The notes: generated by a model not told the origin, from the letters alone. 64,000 nucleotides of DNA from Pseudoscleropodium purum (GCA_963969395.1 OZ017799.1:17858501-17922500), one strand, 5' to 3'; counted from the first letter of the stretch, positions 1-11,356 are shown. Translations and numbers: made by a program.

Positions 1-62
1 ATGCAACGATTCGAAAAGTCCGTATTAAAGGATGTCCAGGAATACGTCCTTATTGAGAGTTT

Positions 63-920
63 GTGGCAAAGAAATCCATTCACCACCAAACTCGACCCGA
101 TCTTGTAAAGTTAGAACATCAAAACGAATCAATGGTTGTTCGAATTCCACATGCGGGGGTGATACGGTTTGCTACGGTGCATGGAACGACGTGTGAAGGT
201 TATGTGTATTGGTGGAATGGTGGAACTCTTCGAGAAATGTTGAATATGGATAAAAACTATTCAGACAACATTCAAATCCGTTTGATGTATACGAATCCAA
301 CCGAAGAAGAGGTTGTAAAAACTCACCGTTTAGGGCGATATCAGAAGAAGCGCACAGAGCTTACATGGGCCTTTATGCATATAATTTATGCAATGCATCT
401 TGTTAGACATTTGCACAATGATCTTTCTCCGGACAACATCTTGTTGCATTTTTCAGAGGATGAGTCACGTGTGTACATTGGAGTTTGTGATTGGGACATG
501 ACCACCTTAGCTTCTCAGCCAATGAAGTCTTTGTACACATTCACATCAGCAGATGAGATGAAACAGACTTTGCAGAGGAGATGGTGGGTGGATCCACGTA
601 TTGCATATTTGCATAAAGCAGGTGCAGATGTGGAAGTCATTCCAATGTATTCACGTAAGTCGGAAGAGTATGCCATTCGAAAAATTGCTCGGTGGATGAA
701 TAGAAAAAACATGTCAGAGGCATATTTCATCTTGCTACTTAAAACACCTAGTGCGACACAATTTACTTTTCACGACTTTGCAAAAGTGTTTTATGCTTAC
801 TTAAAGCGCATTTCTTCGAAGAGTGACGATGAAAATACTAGTTTGGCCCATGTGATTACGCGATTTTCTAATACATATCGTTGGCCGATGCCAAATGAAC
901 ATTTCCGCCATTTATATTAG
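63..920 (+). CDS. Kinase-like protein of a multi-copy family, 5' end outside the window
   Basis: The 285-residue frame shows a protein-kinase-like C-terminal lobe. A catalytic-loop motif HNDLSPDNIL starts at residue 118 (HND in place of HRD), and CDWDM near residue 142 stands where DFG would be. The glycine-rich loop is not obvious. The marked start is a GTG codon and is unlikely to be the true start: the same frame continues to the window edge and still matches the second copy at 8896-10410, but holds an in-frame TGA at 54-56 where the second copy has TGG. The gene therefore probably begins left of the window and is either broken or spliced around this point. Downstream sequence (about 921-1110) is also homologous to the 3' flank of copy two, so the two are a duplication. 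I remember similar proteins from mosses but cannot verify this. The substrate and activity are unknown; the altered HRD and DFG motifs make a pseudokinase possible. Confidence 0.6.
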   Translation: MAKKSIHHQTRPDLVKLEHQNESMVVRIPHAGVIRFATVHGTTCEGYVYWWNGGTLREMLNMDKNYSDNIQIRLMYTNPTEEEVVKTHRLGRYQKKRTELTWAFMHIIYAMHLVRHLHNDLSPDNILLHFSEDESRVYIGVCDWDMTTLASQPMKSLYTFTSADEMKQTLQRRWWVDPRIAYLHKAGADVEVIPMYSRKSEEYAIRKIARWMNRKNMSEAYFILLLKTPSATQFTFHDFAKVFYAYLKRISSKSDDENTSLAHVITRFSNTYRWPMPNEHFRHLY

Positions 921-1281
921 ATTGGTAGTGCAGAAGTAGTAGTTGAATACTTGAATAGGTTATATAGGCATTAAAAATTAGTTTAGAAATATAGAGTTGG
1001 AATGAAAAAAATTATATGTACAATTAGTCAAATGTGCACAATGTATGGTATTCTACATTAAATTGAATACATTTTGCCCATATTGATTATGTTTGTATTT
1101 GTGTTGATCTTGATTTTTTAAATAGTATATATATATATTTGAAGTTACAAAATTTTTTAGTTTGCCTTCTGAAAATGAATTGGAATTTTTTCATAGTTTC
1201 AAGACTATCATGGACTCATGGTCAAACTTTATAATCTTTCAACTTATAAGAGACATTGTTTTAATTTTTTTTACTATGTAG
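921..1281. other. AT-rich 3' flank of the kinase-like gene
   Basis: There is no ORF. The first 190 bases resemble the 3' flank of the second kinase-like copy at about 10385-10600, for example a shared stretch reading TTAAATTGAATACATTTTG. This shows that the duplicated unit included the 3' untranslated region. Confidence 0.5.
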
Positions 1282-2227
1282 TTGAATCCCTAGAAGACCA
1301 ACATGTGTTTTTGAGTAATATATAATTTTTGGGCATACGTGTGACTGTACATTTGCATATTTTGGGCTGAAATTTTTTAATAGAATGTGGGGAAGAGGAA
1401 TATCTTCCATATGCACAAATTTCATGACATTTGAAAATATGAGTCAAAAGTTATTGCATAGTATGTTGTTTGTTTCTCAACTCGGGCAGTCCAGAGCTCC
1501 GGGTAGATCTAAAAAAATGAATTTTTCAAGAAATAAAAATTTGAAATTGGTTCTTGAAATTTATATGTATTCAAAAACCTTAGAATCATTGCATTTCAAT
1601 AGTTGAGATAAAAGTTATGAGGCTTTTTAGTTTGCGGGCAGTCATAGAATCTTTACACCAAAAAAAACTTTGAAGTCCATTATTTTACTGAAATTTCAAT
1701 ATTTTTGAAAAATAATAATAATATTGGATGTATAATGTTTATAACAACAATTCACCATTTGGATTGAAAATTTTTAATTCTATAACTAATTTACTAACAA
1801 TTTAGTATTTTGAATCATTCTCTATTTCTTTCTATTTACTAATTTTTTCCTATATGTTGTACAACTCCAAATGATCTGAAAATTTTCATATGTGTAGCGA
1901 GCTTGCCTTGAAGAATGTATCTAGAGAAGCACAACCATTTTGGACATTTCTTCATAATGATCTAACCTTTTGAAGCGCAATTGCCCGTTTTTTTGTAGGG
2001 TCAAAAAAAGGATTTTTGTCACTTCAAAGTTTAAACACTAATATCTTGCAATTTACATGGTGGAAATTTCTGAAATTTTTTCGACATACTCTCAAATATA
2101 TTAGTACAAGATCATACGGTCACATTTGTCAAAAAATGATATTTTTCAAAATTTTGGTACTTGTACAAAAAAATGGCAGTTTTGGAGCATTTTTAGAGAG
2201 AACAGAATTAAGGACCTTTAGGGTTAA
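1282..2227 (+). mobile_element. piggyBac-like MITE, family PB1, copy 1
   Basis: This 946-bp non-coding element starts with a mutated end (TTGAATCCCTAGAAGACC, compare TTAACCCCTAAAGGACC at 47761) and ends with CCTTTAGGGTTAA. It aligns along most of its length with the copies at 22855, 29607, 47761 and 56185, sharing landmarks such as AAATTTGAAATTGGTT and CCTATATGTTGT. TTAA target sites and CCCCTAAA ends are the piggyBac superfamily signature. It carries no transposase and must have been mobilised in trans. Confidence 0.75.
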
Positions 2228-2540
2228 AACTCACAGTTTTTAAACTTGAAATAATATGAAATTAAGTGTTCAATGAATGCATTTGAAAATATATTTATTT
2301 TAGTTTTTAGTTTCTTAGTAGCCTTTTGCATTACAAATTTAGAAGTTTAAATTTTTTGGATATAAGTATATAACATGTCTACTTTGAATTAGTAGGGTTA
2401 CATTTCCCAAAAAATTAATATAACTCATGAAAATGGTTTCTTTTCCCTTTAATTCTAAGGAAACATTTTTTTTTATTTCTTTATAACAAATCGCGAATCA
2501 TTGTACTTCATTTAATATTTAATTGTTTAAGGATTAAGGA
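2228..2540. other. AT-rich intergenic stretch
   Basis: No gene, repeat end or other structure is recognised between the PB1 element and the GC-rich hAT-type fragment. Confidence 0.4.
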
Positions 2541-2709
2541 AGGGACCACGGGGTAGTTTGGATAAGGCGGTCGGGGTAAACAGGGCAGACGGGGCGGACG
2601 AGGGGACAGGCGGACGTTGCGTCCGCCGGGACCACGAATGTCAGCGAACGCTACGGATACAGCGTCCGCGTCCGGACATCTCGGACGTCCAACCGTCCTA
2701 TCAACCCTA
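2541..2709 (+). mobile_element. hAT-type GC-rich MITE, 5'-truncated copy
   Basis: The sequence is dense in CGGACG and GTCCG words and ends in CCGTCCTATCAACCCTA, matching the 3' ends of the complete copies at 5514-5763 and 35336-35629. The left terminal repeat is missing. Its right junction lies in the gag-like sequence: GCTCCTAGGGACTT follows the element, and the uninterrupted counterpart is present in inverted orientation near 4728-4741. Confidence 0.75.
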
Positions 2710-4330
2710 GCTCCTAGGGACTTCTGGAAATCCTTCTAAGTCGACGACCCATTCCAGATCCAAGTACCCCAGCAACTTCTACATATCCTTCAAAACAATC
2801 CCCATCCAAGCTTTGAAGTCGACTAGGATCTTTACCATCTTAGATCTGTTCATGTGTCCTTCCTTCTCCAACTAGGCAATGTAGAGGTTGGCTCGAATCA
2901 CTATATGTTCCGGAACCATGACAAGTTCTTTGAGGTCGTAGACAAGTCAGAGAGCCTCCATCTCCTTCTGTCTTGCTATGTTTGATTCTCCCTCCATCCA
3001 CTTAAGTTAGGACTTGAAGTTATCCCTTTCCTCCTCCAACTTCCGGATTTGTTCCTCCTTTTGTTGAAATTCTTCCGGATTCTGACGTTTTCAGATCTCT
3101 CCTCCAAAATTTGGTTCGGCTTTACCTTGAGTTCGTTTACGATAAAAAGAACGTGATCCTCCAGGTCACCATACATTTATTTGGTTAGTTGCATCCATTG
3201 GATTCCAGCTTCGAAGAACTTGAGCTTTTGAAGATGTTCCAGATTTGGTATCGGTTCCTCCCCGTTCCAGTTTGGCGCCTTCCCTTGTGCTACTGGATCT
3301 ATGGACTTCTTTCAATTCCAGTCCACTACTTCTTCTTCCTCTTTTGGTTGCTTTTCTTTTTCGGATTGCTTCTCTTCCTTCTCCAACCCTTCCGTGAGGT
3401 CGTACTTCAAGATCTCGACTCTAGTGTTGTACTCAATTGGCTCCTCGGCACTCAAGACCTCCTTGTGGTGATAGAAGTGGAACAGATACGGCGTGATAGG
3501 GCTATGCTTTTCTCGGCCCACGTGCTTTGCCAACTTACCCACGACTCCTTAAATCACTCTCCTCCGATAGACGATCTAGTCCTCGAAAGCCCCCGAAATG
3601 ATGTTGACTACTATGATCGTAATACGGGTAGGCTTTTCCAGATACAAGATTGAAATCAGGAAGTTCAATACCTATTTATGCCTCTTGTTTTTATAGTAAC
3701 TAATGGCAAAACCCTCCTTTGAGTGGGCTTGACTCCGGAACATTCCAACTACGTACTTGTCCGCTCTTCCAGCTAGTCCAAGTCCATTCTTCTTAAACGA
3801 ATAGACATCTATCCAGATGTCTTTCGTCCAAGCTACAGGTCAACCTTTCACTATCAACTCGTACTGATTTGGAACTCCATAAATGAGTTCCTAAATCATC
3901 TCCTCGTTTTTCATACTCCACGGTCTATCTAACAACCCGACACACCCAACACACATGAGGTCCTTCTCTAACTACGCTTGGTGCTCCGGATTGAAAGAGA
4001 TAACTAGACAAATCATTTGGGCTACAATTCCAGACTTTCGTGCAGCCAGGTCCGTAGCCGCTGCCATGAATCATCGACAATTGATAAACTAATCTGGTAC
4101 TAATCCTTCCGTCTCCTTCCTATCTCAATTGCTATCTCACCACTCTTTCTCTCAACTATACGTTCAATAAGTTTAGCAAGTAGAGAGGGAGAGAAAGAGA
4201 AGTGGCAGTGGGCTTAAGTACCTAGTGCGCGACCAATAGTTCCTAGTGGAGAACAAGTAGATGACCGTTCTTCTAACAATCTCCTAGTTTCTTAGACCGG
4301 AAGTCTAGAACATAGGTTTTAGGAATCTAG
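2710..4330 (-). pseudogene. Gag-like ORF of a decayed retroelement, copy A
   Basis: Read on the minus strand from about 4000, one frame runs through several TAG/TAA stops: a first block containing NQYELIVKG and KDIWIDVYSFKKNGLGLAGR, a block with SPITPYLFHFYHHKEVLSAE (ORF 3542-3312), an acidic Lys/Glu-rich tail ending EEEEVVDWN, and a basic block (ORF 3176-2976). The last 230 bases (2710-2935) reappear in inverted orientation at about 4530-4740. The layout suggests the structural protein of an LTR-type element, but no protease, reverse transcriptase or integrase motif was seen, so 'gag-like' is an inference. A hAT-type MITE abuts the 3' end. Confidence 0.45.
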
Positions 4331-4496
4331 TACTTTTTTGGATTCCAAATCCGTATTGGATTTGTTTCTGTAATGTTTACTAAAGATTTTAGCAACTTAG
4401 AAACTAACTATTTTTATTATAGTCATAGTATAGTGGAAGTCTCTACAATTTACCAATAAAAATGAAATTTGCAAATCTATCTAATCTTAATTCTAG

Positions 4497-5352
4497 ACTA
4501 ACTTATTTGGTTTGAGTTTTCGTGCTTCCACAATGATTCCGGAACATACGGTGATCCGAGCACACCTCTATATCGCCTAGTTGGAGAAGGAAGGACACAT
4601 AACTCGATCCAAGATGGTAAAGATCTTGGTTGACTTCGAAGCCCGGATGAGGATTGTTTTGAAGGACATGTGGAAGTTGCTGGGGTACTTGGATTCGGAA
4701 CACACCATCGATTTAGAAGGGTTTCCGAAAGTCCCTAGGAGCATATTCCGGGATATTCTAATTGGACAGACTCCGATCCGACATGCTTTTAATAGTTCAA
4801 TTCAACTACAATTGAAGGGACTGAAGTCTATCCTCACTCCAATTGTAGGCCCCTTTGGAAATCAAGCACGAACTCCATCAGGACCAATAGTACCTAAGCT
4901 GGAAAAAAGGGTAAGTGAAAAGTTTGTTTTGGCTGAGCAAGGGGTTTCCATCCCAATTTTCCCACCACCTGAAAAAGTCACAGCCGAAAAGTTTATGGTA
5001 CCCAAATTGACGGTTTGCGGCAATCTCAATGCACAGATTGGAGTAATGACAAATCCGGCTCAGTCTCATTCGCAAGATTTCTCCCATATGCAATAGTCGA
5101 TGCCAAAACGGGATTGTGTTGAGATTGAATTGAGTAAGTCGCCGCAAGCCAAAGATCCAAAGATTTATGAGATTGAGGAGTCGAAGGAAAAGGTGTGAAG
5201 TCCAAATCTGAAGAAGAGACAGAATCGGAAGACTTGCCTCCCCAGGTTTCACGAAAGCCCCAAACTCAGTCATCAACAAAGAATACATCGGTGAAGGCTT
5301 CGATGAAGACTCCGGATAGTCAAAGCAAGAGCAGCTCGAAAAAAGCACAATG
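4497..5352 (+). pseudogene. Gag-like ORF of a decayed retroelement, copy B (C-terminal part)
   Basis: The plus frame opens with a stretch matching copy A in reverse orientation (HITRSKMVKILVDFEAR, then KLLGYLDSE) and continues beyond where copy A is cut, giving a 171-residue open frame at 4581-5096. It then shows a stop at 5094-5096, a frame change near 5205, and a Ser/Lys/Glu-rich tail ending at the TGA of 5350-5352. Copies A and B together cover more of the ancestral ORF than either alone. There are no recognised catalytic domains. The tail lies within the left arm of the large inverted repeat described below. Confidence 0.45.
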
Positions 5353-6735
5353 AGGTAGATAAAGCACAAATAATTAGGTAGGATTTTTAATCCGGAACGG
5401 GATTACCAAGCGTGGGCCTAGGTTTCAGATTGTTTTAGAGGTTCTAGAGTTGTAGGGACAGTTGGGTTGTGAATATTTTAGATATCTTGGGTTCTTTACT
5501 AGTTGGTTGCTCTCAGGGTTGACGAATCTCTACGTTCGCCCGAAAAAGGCGTCTATAACCCGAACGTCCAAACGGTCGGACGTCAGTGGTTTAGCGTCCC
5601 TCCCACCGTCGAAAGGTGGACGGATGGGGTGGACAAGGCGGGTGGGGCAGGACGAACAAGGCGGGGCGGATGGGGCGGACGGCATCCGCGAATGTCAGCG
5701 GACGCTGCGGACATAGCGTCTACGTCCGGACGTCCCAAACGTCCGACCGTCCTGTCAACCCTAGTTGCTCTGATTTTCGGGGTGCCCTCTTGGCTTTTTA
5801 GGCGTTGACTTTGGTTTTAGTTTTTTAGGGCGGACAAGTTTATTGTCCTTTCATTCCATGTTCGCAATTATTTTGTTTTATTCCATTCCTTTCTTTAATT
5901 TGAGTCACTTGGTGAACATTTTGGCTCTAATTGTGTATCCAAATTATGTTGGTTTGTTGTTTGAGTGTTGAGATGTAAAAAAGACGCGTGAGGAGGAATC
6001 CAGATTTCAGATAACTAGATCGGATTGAAGAAGTACTATTATAATGATGTTAGATACGAGACGAAGGAGCTACACATAGTGCCTTTCTACTACCAGAACA
6101 GTAATCCAATTTTTAGTAAAGAGTGGTGTGAGTGCAAATCCGAAATTGGAAACAATTTTGTATGGAGATTAGCAACCATTAAAGGAAACTTCCACTCACC
6201 AAAAGGTCTGCCAACCTTGGGATCCATCTTACACTTAGAGAAATTACCTCATTATCAATTCCGAGTGCCTCAGATCTATCGTTGTAGTAAAGAGGAGTGA
6301 ACATAGTCTTAAGTGACTTGCATTCCAGATCGGCCATCCGGAATGTTGTAAGGATCTAGATCTACCTTCTACGCTACAACCTCTTAAGTACTTGGATGTT
6401 TGTTATTTGTTTGCTTTTGTCTATATAGTGAATAGACTAGAGTGGTGAAGTCCCTACCCCTCGAAAAATCAATAGTGGACCCTTTGAGGGTAAAACAAAG
6501 GAATTAAAAACCAGTTTGTTAAGGAACAAAATCGTAAAATAGGATGATATCGGATCCTGATTAGAATCCAGATAGTAGTGATTCCGTAAAAGAGAATGAA
6601 AAAGAGTAGTCGAAAGAGAAGAAAACGATCATCTAGATATTAGAGTTTAGAAAATCATGTAGAATTCCCTAGGACGATAATTTGTGTCATTTTACCACGT
6701 TTTGGTATGTAAAGATACTTACGCCTAGACTACAT
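5180..6735. repeat. Left arm of a giant inverted repeat
   Basis: This arm is matched, with substitutions and small indels, by the reverse complement of about 7270-8490. Matching landmarks from the centre outward are GTGTCATTTTACCA with GTAAAGATACTTA, GGATCCGGTATCAT/GATATCGGATCC, AGTGGTGAA.TCCCTAC, GCCATCCGGAA, GTGTTGAGATG, GTTGACTTTGGTTTTAG, GGGGTGCCCT and GGTTGTGAA. The only large difference is the hAT-type MITE at 5514-5763, absent from the right arm. It holds short open frames such as 6025-6300 with no recognised product. The arms resemble the 3' region of the gag-like element duplicated in opposite orientation. Confidence 0.75.
5514..5763 (+). mobile_element. hAT-type GC-rich MITE, complete copy 1
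   Basis: The 250-bp element is flanked by perfect 8-bp target duplications GTTGCTCT (5506-5513 and 5764-5771). Its ends are CAGGGTTGAC and GTCAACCCTA, inverted repeats of the YAGGG type common in hAT transposons. The interior is GC-rich, full of CGGACG/CGTCCG words, and contains no transposase. The matching position in the right arm of the inverted repeat (about 8237-8244, reverse strand GTTGCTTT) is an empty site, so insertion came after the arms formed. Confidence 0.9.
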
Positions 6736-7269
6736 GTGCGACACTAATGGACAATTTTAGAGTCCACCTTGTTATGGTTGTGAAGCTATCCGATTAGGCA
6801 AACGACATGACCACCCTATTGTGGCTGTTGGATGAAGCGAACAACAAATGTGTTTGCCTAAGTACATCCGCCCCGTGTTTGCTATCCGATCAAGTGGACA
6901 CCGCAACCACCCCGTCACAATTATCGGATCGGATGGGCGGCAGATCATTTGCCGCACTCCACCCATCCAATTGGGCAAATGAGGTACAACCGTCAAATGA
7001 AGCAAACATTCCACCTCTTCATATAAAAGAAGCAAACGGATCGTCCGCACTTCACTTTTGCCTTGCCCCTTATTAACTCAAATGTGGAGTGGAGAACTTG
7101 GTGGTTTACCGTCCATTGGCTTTTTTCCTACGAAAGGCAAGAGTGATATATTGGAGGGCTCCTTATTGCTGGGTTTTTTGTAAGTTGCACGTGGAATTTA
7201 AACTAAATTTTTTTGGCAATTAATAACTAAATTTTATAGAATTCTTTTTGTTGTACACGCAATGTAGGC
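6736..7269. other. Spacer of the giant inverted repeat
   Basis: Unique, relatively GC-rich sequence lies between the arms. It holds overlapping open frames on both strands (6807-7076 plus, 7050-6772 minus) with no recognisable protein. A TATA-like word occurs at 7021-7028. It could be a regulatory (LTR-like) segment of the element whose ends form the arms; this is inference. Confidence 0.4.
7021..7028 (+). promoter_or_regulatory. Possible TATA box in the inverted-repeat spacer
   Basis: ATATAAAA stands in a locally GC-richer context at the centre of the large inverted repeat. It could be the promoter of the element. No transcription start can be seen, and such words are frequent by chance in AT-rich DNA. 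Confidence 0.2.
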
Positions 7270-8490
7270 GTAAAATATAAGTATCTTTACACATGAAAAC
7301 ATGGTAAAATGACACAGATTATCGTCCCAAGGGATTTTAGTGACGCTTCTCTCAAACTTCAATATCCAAATGATCTCTTTCTCTTCTTCTAGCTACTCTC
7401 TTCCTTTCTTTTTCGGATTCAATTACTATCTAGATTCCAATTTGGATCCGGTATCATTTGGTTTCCAATTACGTCTCTCCAAAGTATTGGTTTTCAATTC
7501 TTCTGTTTTACCATTAGAGGGTCCATTGTTGATCTTGCAAGGAGTAGGGAATTCACCACTCTGACTCTCACACTTACTGAATTGACTAAAACACACAAAA
7601 CATCAAAGTAATCAAGGTGTTGCGGCAAAGAAGGAAGATTTAGATCCTCACGACTTTCCGGATGGCCTATCCAGCAAGTAGGTCATTTAGGATTTCACTC
7701 ACTCTCCTCCACTATAACGACAAATCACAAGCATCGAAGACCGACAAGGAGTAGTCTTTCTAAATGTTTAGATAGATTTTAAGGTTGGTAGACCTTCCGG
7801 TGAATGGGAGTTTCCGCTGGCAGTCGCTAATCTCCACACAGAATCAGACATGATTCCGGACTTGCATTCACACCATTCTTTGGTGAATCGGATTACTGTT
7901 TCGGTAGTTCAAAGGCACCACGCACAATTCCTCAGTCACAAATCCAATACTATTACAATAGTACTCCTTCAATCTAATCCAGTTATTCCAAAATCCAAAT
8001 TCCTATTCACCCGTCCTTTTCACATCTCAACACTCTAAGCAATAAACCAACACAATCCAAACACAAAGTCGAAGCCAAAATTTCCACTAGGTGGCTCAAA
8101 TTACAGAAGGAAATGAAATATAATGGAATAATCGCTAGGATAGAATGAAAAGGCAACAAACTTACCCGCCCTTTAAAATCAAAACTAAAACCAAAGTCAA
8201 CACCCCAAAAGTAAAAAGGGCACCCCAAAAATCAAAGCAACTACACAATGAAAACCCTAAAATATCTGAAAAGTTCACAACCAATTCTCCCTATAAATCT
8301 GGAATTTGGGTCCACATTCGGAAAACTCATTCTGGAATCTAGAAATAAAAATCCTAACTAAGTAGAGACATCCTACGAGCTACCTCCTCCAACGTGCCTC
8401 CTTCGAACTACTCCTGCTTTGACTTCCTGGTGTCGTCGTAGAAGCCTTCACCAGAGTCATCCAATTTGTTGCCTAAGTTTGAATCTTCTA
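7270..8490. repeat. Right arm of the giant inverted repeat
   Basis: This is the reverse-complement partner of 5180-6735 without the hAT-type insertion. The minus strand shows the counterpart of the gag-like tail (Ser/Lys-rich codons around 8380-8450) followed by the same 3' region. Divergence from the left arm is substantial but evenly spread, so the duplication is old. Confidence 0.75.
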
Positions 8491-8895
8491 TCTCAAATCA
8501 CTTTTTGGATTTCGGATCCTGAATAATTCCAGATTGATTCTGGATCCAAATCCTAACCATTTCTAGATTCTTGATCCCTTAGTCCAGAACATTTTTAGAT
8601 TGATTTCGTATCCAGTCCTAATATTGCCGAAAGTCTTTGAAAATACTTATTGGATAACTATCCAAGTTCCGGTTTCTAGTTAGGATGAAAAGTATAAATT
8701 TCCTCCTTAACCATTTTATCTCAATTAAGAGACCCTATGGTTTGCTAATCCATATTTCTAGTAATTTCTATGTTTTTAACTCTTAGAAGTAAAAAAATAA
8801 ACTAAAAATGAACTTCTTACTTTAAATTTTATTTGAAATAACAAAAATTTGTTTCTCTAGATTTCAATACTTTCACATAGAATTGGTACATCACG
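8491..8895. other. AT-rich intergenic stretch beside the inverted repeat
   Basis: No gene is recognised. The first 150 bases carry repeated GGATCC/TTCCAGA-like words resembling the outer parts of the gag-like element, possibly a more diverged continuation of the right arm. Confidence 0.35.
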
Positions 8896-10410
8896 ATGAC
8901 AAAAGAGAAGAAGGTTGCAAAGGGGAAGCTTGCAGTAGGGCCGTTGAGCTTGGAGTTAGCTTGGAAAAGTCCCTCAAAGGTATGCAAGAAGTTCATGATC
9001 AAGTGCATTATTCAATTTTATGAGTCGAAGACAACTTTGTCTTTAAACAATAAATACATCAAGTATCAAAAGGAGTGCGTGCCGAAATTCAAGGTAGACA
9101 TGAAGCAAAAGATGTTGGATGCATTGAACATTCTAGAGTGGTAGGAAGAGACAAGATATACTTCAACAAATGCTTGCACAACAAGGTTCACGATGCATTG
9201 TAGAATTCCAAAGTCATTTTGGCAAAATATGGCAAGAAATATTGAGCAAATGATGAAAAATTTCAAGAAGTCATTCTCAAAGCAGACTTCTTTACGGGAC
9301 GGTGTGTTCCATTTGCTAAAAAGCACAATCGGATTGGAATGATAGTTTAGTAGAAAAATAGTGATGGAGTTGTTGAAGCGGATAGGAACAGATGCCATCT
9401 TATAGCACTTCCAAATATAGCACATATAATTTCCATTGATGACAAGATGATGAGAAGTGGGTACACAACAATTTGAAGGGTCCATATCGAAGGATGTCTT
9501 GGGATACTTTTGCATTGGGAGTTTGCGGCAAAGAAATCCATTCACTACTGTACTCGACCTGAACTTGCAAAGTTGAAATATTAGAACAAGTCAACGGCCG
9601 TTTGAATTCTACATTCGAACATTATACGATTTGTTGCAGTGTATGCAACAACGTATGAAGGCTACGCGTATTGGTGGAACGGTGGAACTTTACGTCAAAT
9701 GTTGAACCTGGATAACAATTATCCAAACAACATACACATTCAATTGATGTATATGCACCCCATGGAGGATGAGGTTATAAAAGCTCACCATCTTAGTTGA
9801 TTTCAGAAGAAGTGCATTGAACTTACATGGGCCTTTGTGCACATAATGAATGTAGTGCATATTGCTAGACATTTACATAATGATCTTTCTCCAAACAACA
9901 TCATGTTATACTTTCCCAAAGATAAGTCATGTGTCTATATTGGAGTTTGCAATTGGGGCATGACCACCTTAGCTATTGAACCAATCAAATCTTTCTACAG
10001 GTTCACATCAACAAGTGAAAGGACAAAGGCTTTATAGAGGAAATGGTGGGTAGATCCAAATATTGCATATTTGTATACGAAAGATGCAGATGTGGAAATC
10101 ATTCTAAATTATTCTAATACATTGGAAGAGTATGCAGTTGGTTGAATTGCTCAAAAGATCTACAAGCAATGTATGTCAGAGGCCTACTTCAAACTACAGT
10201 GTGAAACACTTCATATGACCAAGTTTGCATTTCATGAATTTAAAAATGTGTTTTACTATTATTTAGACTACCTTTGTTTGAAGAGTAAGGATCACCACAG
10301 TGGTTTGGCCCATGAGATGCATCAATTTTATGATATATATATCATTGGCCAATGCCGAATGAACATTTCCAACATTCATATTAGTGGAGTAGTAGTAGTA
10401 GTTCAATAGG
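8896..10410 (+). pseudogene. Second copy of the kinase-like gene, decayed
   Basis: An 82-residue open start (8896-9144) is followed by a frame, broken by stops, containing KADFFTGRCVPFAKKHNRIG, EADRNRCHLI and SIDDKMMRSGYTT, then the region matching the first copy: FAAKKSIHY, YWWNGGTLRQMLN, and HLHNDLSPNNIML with CNWGM in the DFG position (9837-10037). The last block (10173-10409) matches the C-terminus of copy one. Stops and a frame shift between blocks make this a pseudogene. It shows what the missing 5' part of copy one should encode: at least 190 residues upstream of the kinase-like lobe. Confidence 0.65.
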
Positions 10411-11356
10411 CTATATAGACATTTAGAATTAGTTGAGGAATATAGAGTTGAAAAGGAAATTATGTATGTAATTAGCTAATTGTCCACACTACACAGTATA
10501 TTTTAAATTTTAAATAAAAAATATATGGCAACATATATTAAATTGAATACATTTTGAATTTTTGGTTATTTTTTTATTTGTATTGAACTATTGATTGAGA
10601 AATTTTTAAATACTAAATATATAAATTTTGTTTGGTTTTTTGTATGCTTTAACCCTTGTTTTTGAACTTTATATTTAAATTAAAAAAATTTAAAGGAGGA
10701 TGCGGGAATTCAACGTACAATAAGATTTGTTAAGAAATTTGAATGTGGAGAAGGGACAAAAATGAAACACCAATGAAATTGTGCTTGAAAAAAAAAGAAA
10801 ATTAAGGTGAGATAATCAACAAAAAAATTGTAATCTATAAATCATATTTTAACCCTTTAAGGACCGGCCAACTAAATTAATGTTGAAATTGACACATTTT
10901 CATTCATAGTGAGAGTTTTAGAATGAAATTGGATATGCACAAAAAAATAATGAATGTAGGATATTGGGAATCAAATGTATGGGAACAAGAATCAGGACAA
11001 TCTTTGCTAGCATGTGGTTTTGAGGTTGAAAAATTAAACCAAATATTGTCTAAATATGCAAAAATCAATACAAAAATTGATGCAAAATTTATCATGCATT
11101 TACTACAAACCCTAGCATTCATGCCAATTTCATTAGTGTAGTTAGATCTTAAGAATGCATCACTGTTTGGTACTTTTTTTTAACAATCAAAGTGAAATGC
11201 TTTTGAAAATATGGTGTGGACAATTGGACATAGAATACAAATCTTTTTCACTCTATATTTTTCAACAAGCCAAAAACAAAATTTGTAGAATTTATACACG
11301 TTATAGTTTATACAACCATTCTTTCATTTTTGTTAACCTGAAGTTTACCTGAAGTT
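10411..11356. other. AT-rich intergenic region
   Basis: The first 190 bases are homologous to the 3' flank of the first kinase-like copy. The rest is AT-rich. A TTAACCCTTTAAGGACC word at about 10854 resembles a PB1 element end, but no matching interior or second end was found. Confidence 0.4.

Noticed and set aside
5462..5808. Gly/Arg-rich open frames on the plus strand
   Set aside because: They fall in the GC-rich hAT-type MITE and its flanks; the open frames result from base composition.
10854..10872. TTAACCCTTTAAGGACC as the start of another piggyBac-like MITE
   Set aside because: The interior does not match the PB1 family and no matching right end with TTAA was found.
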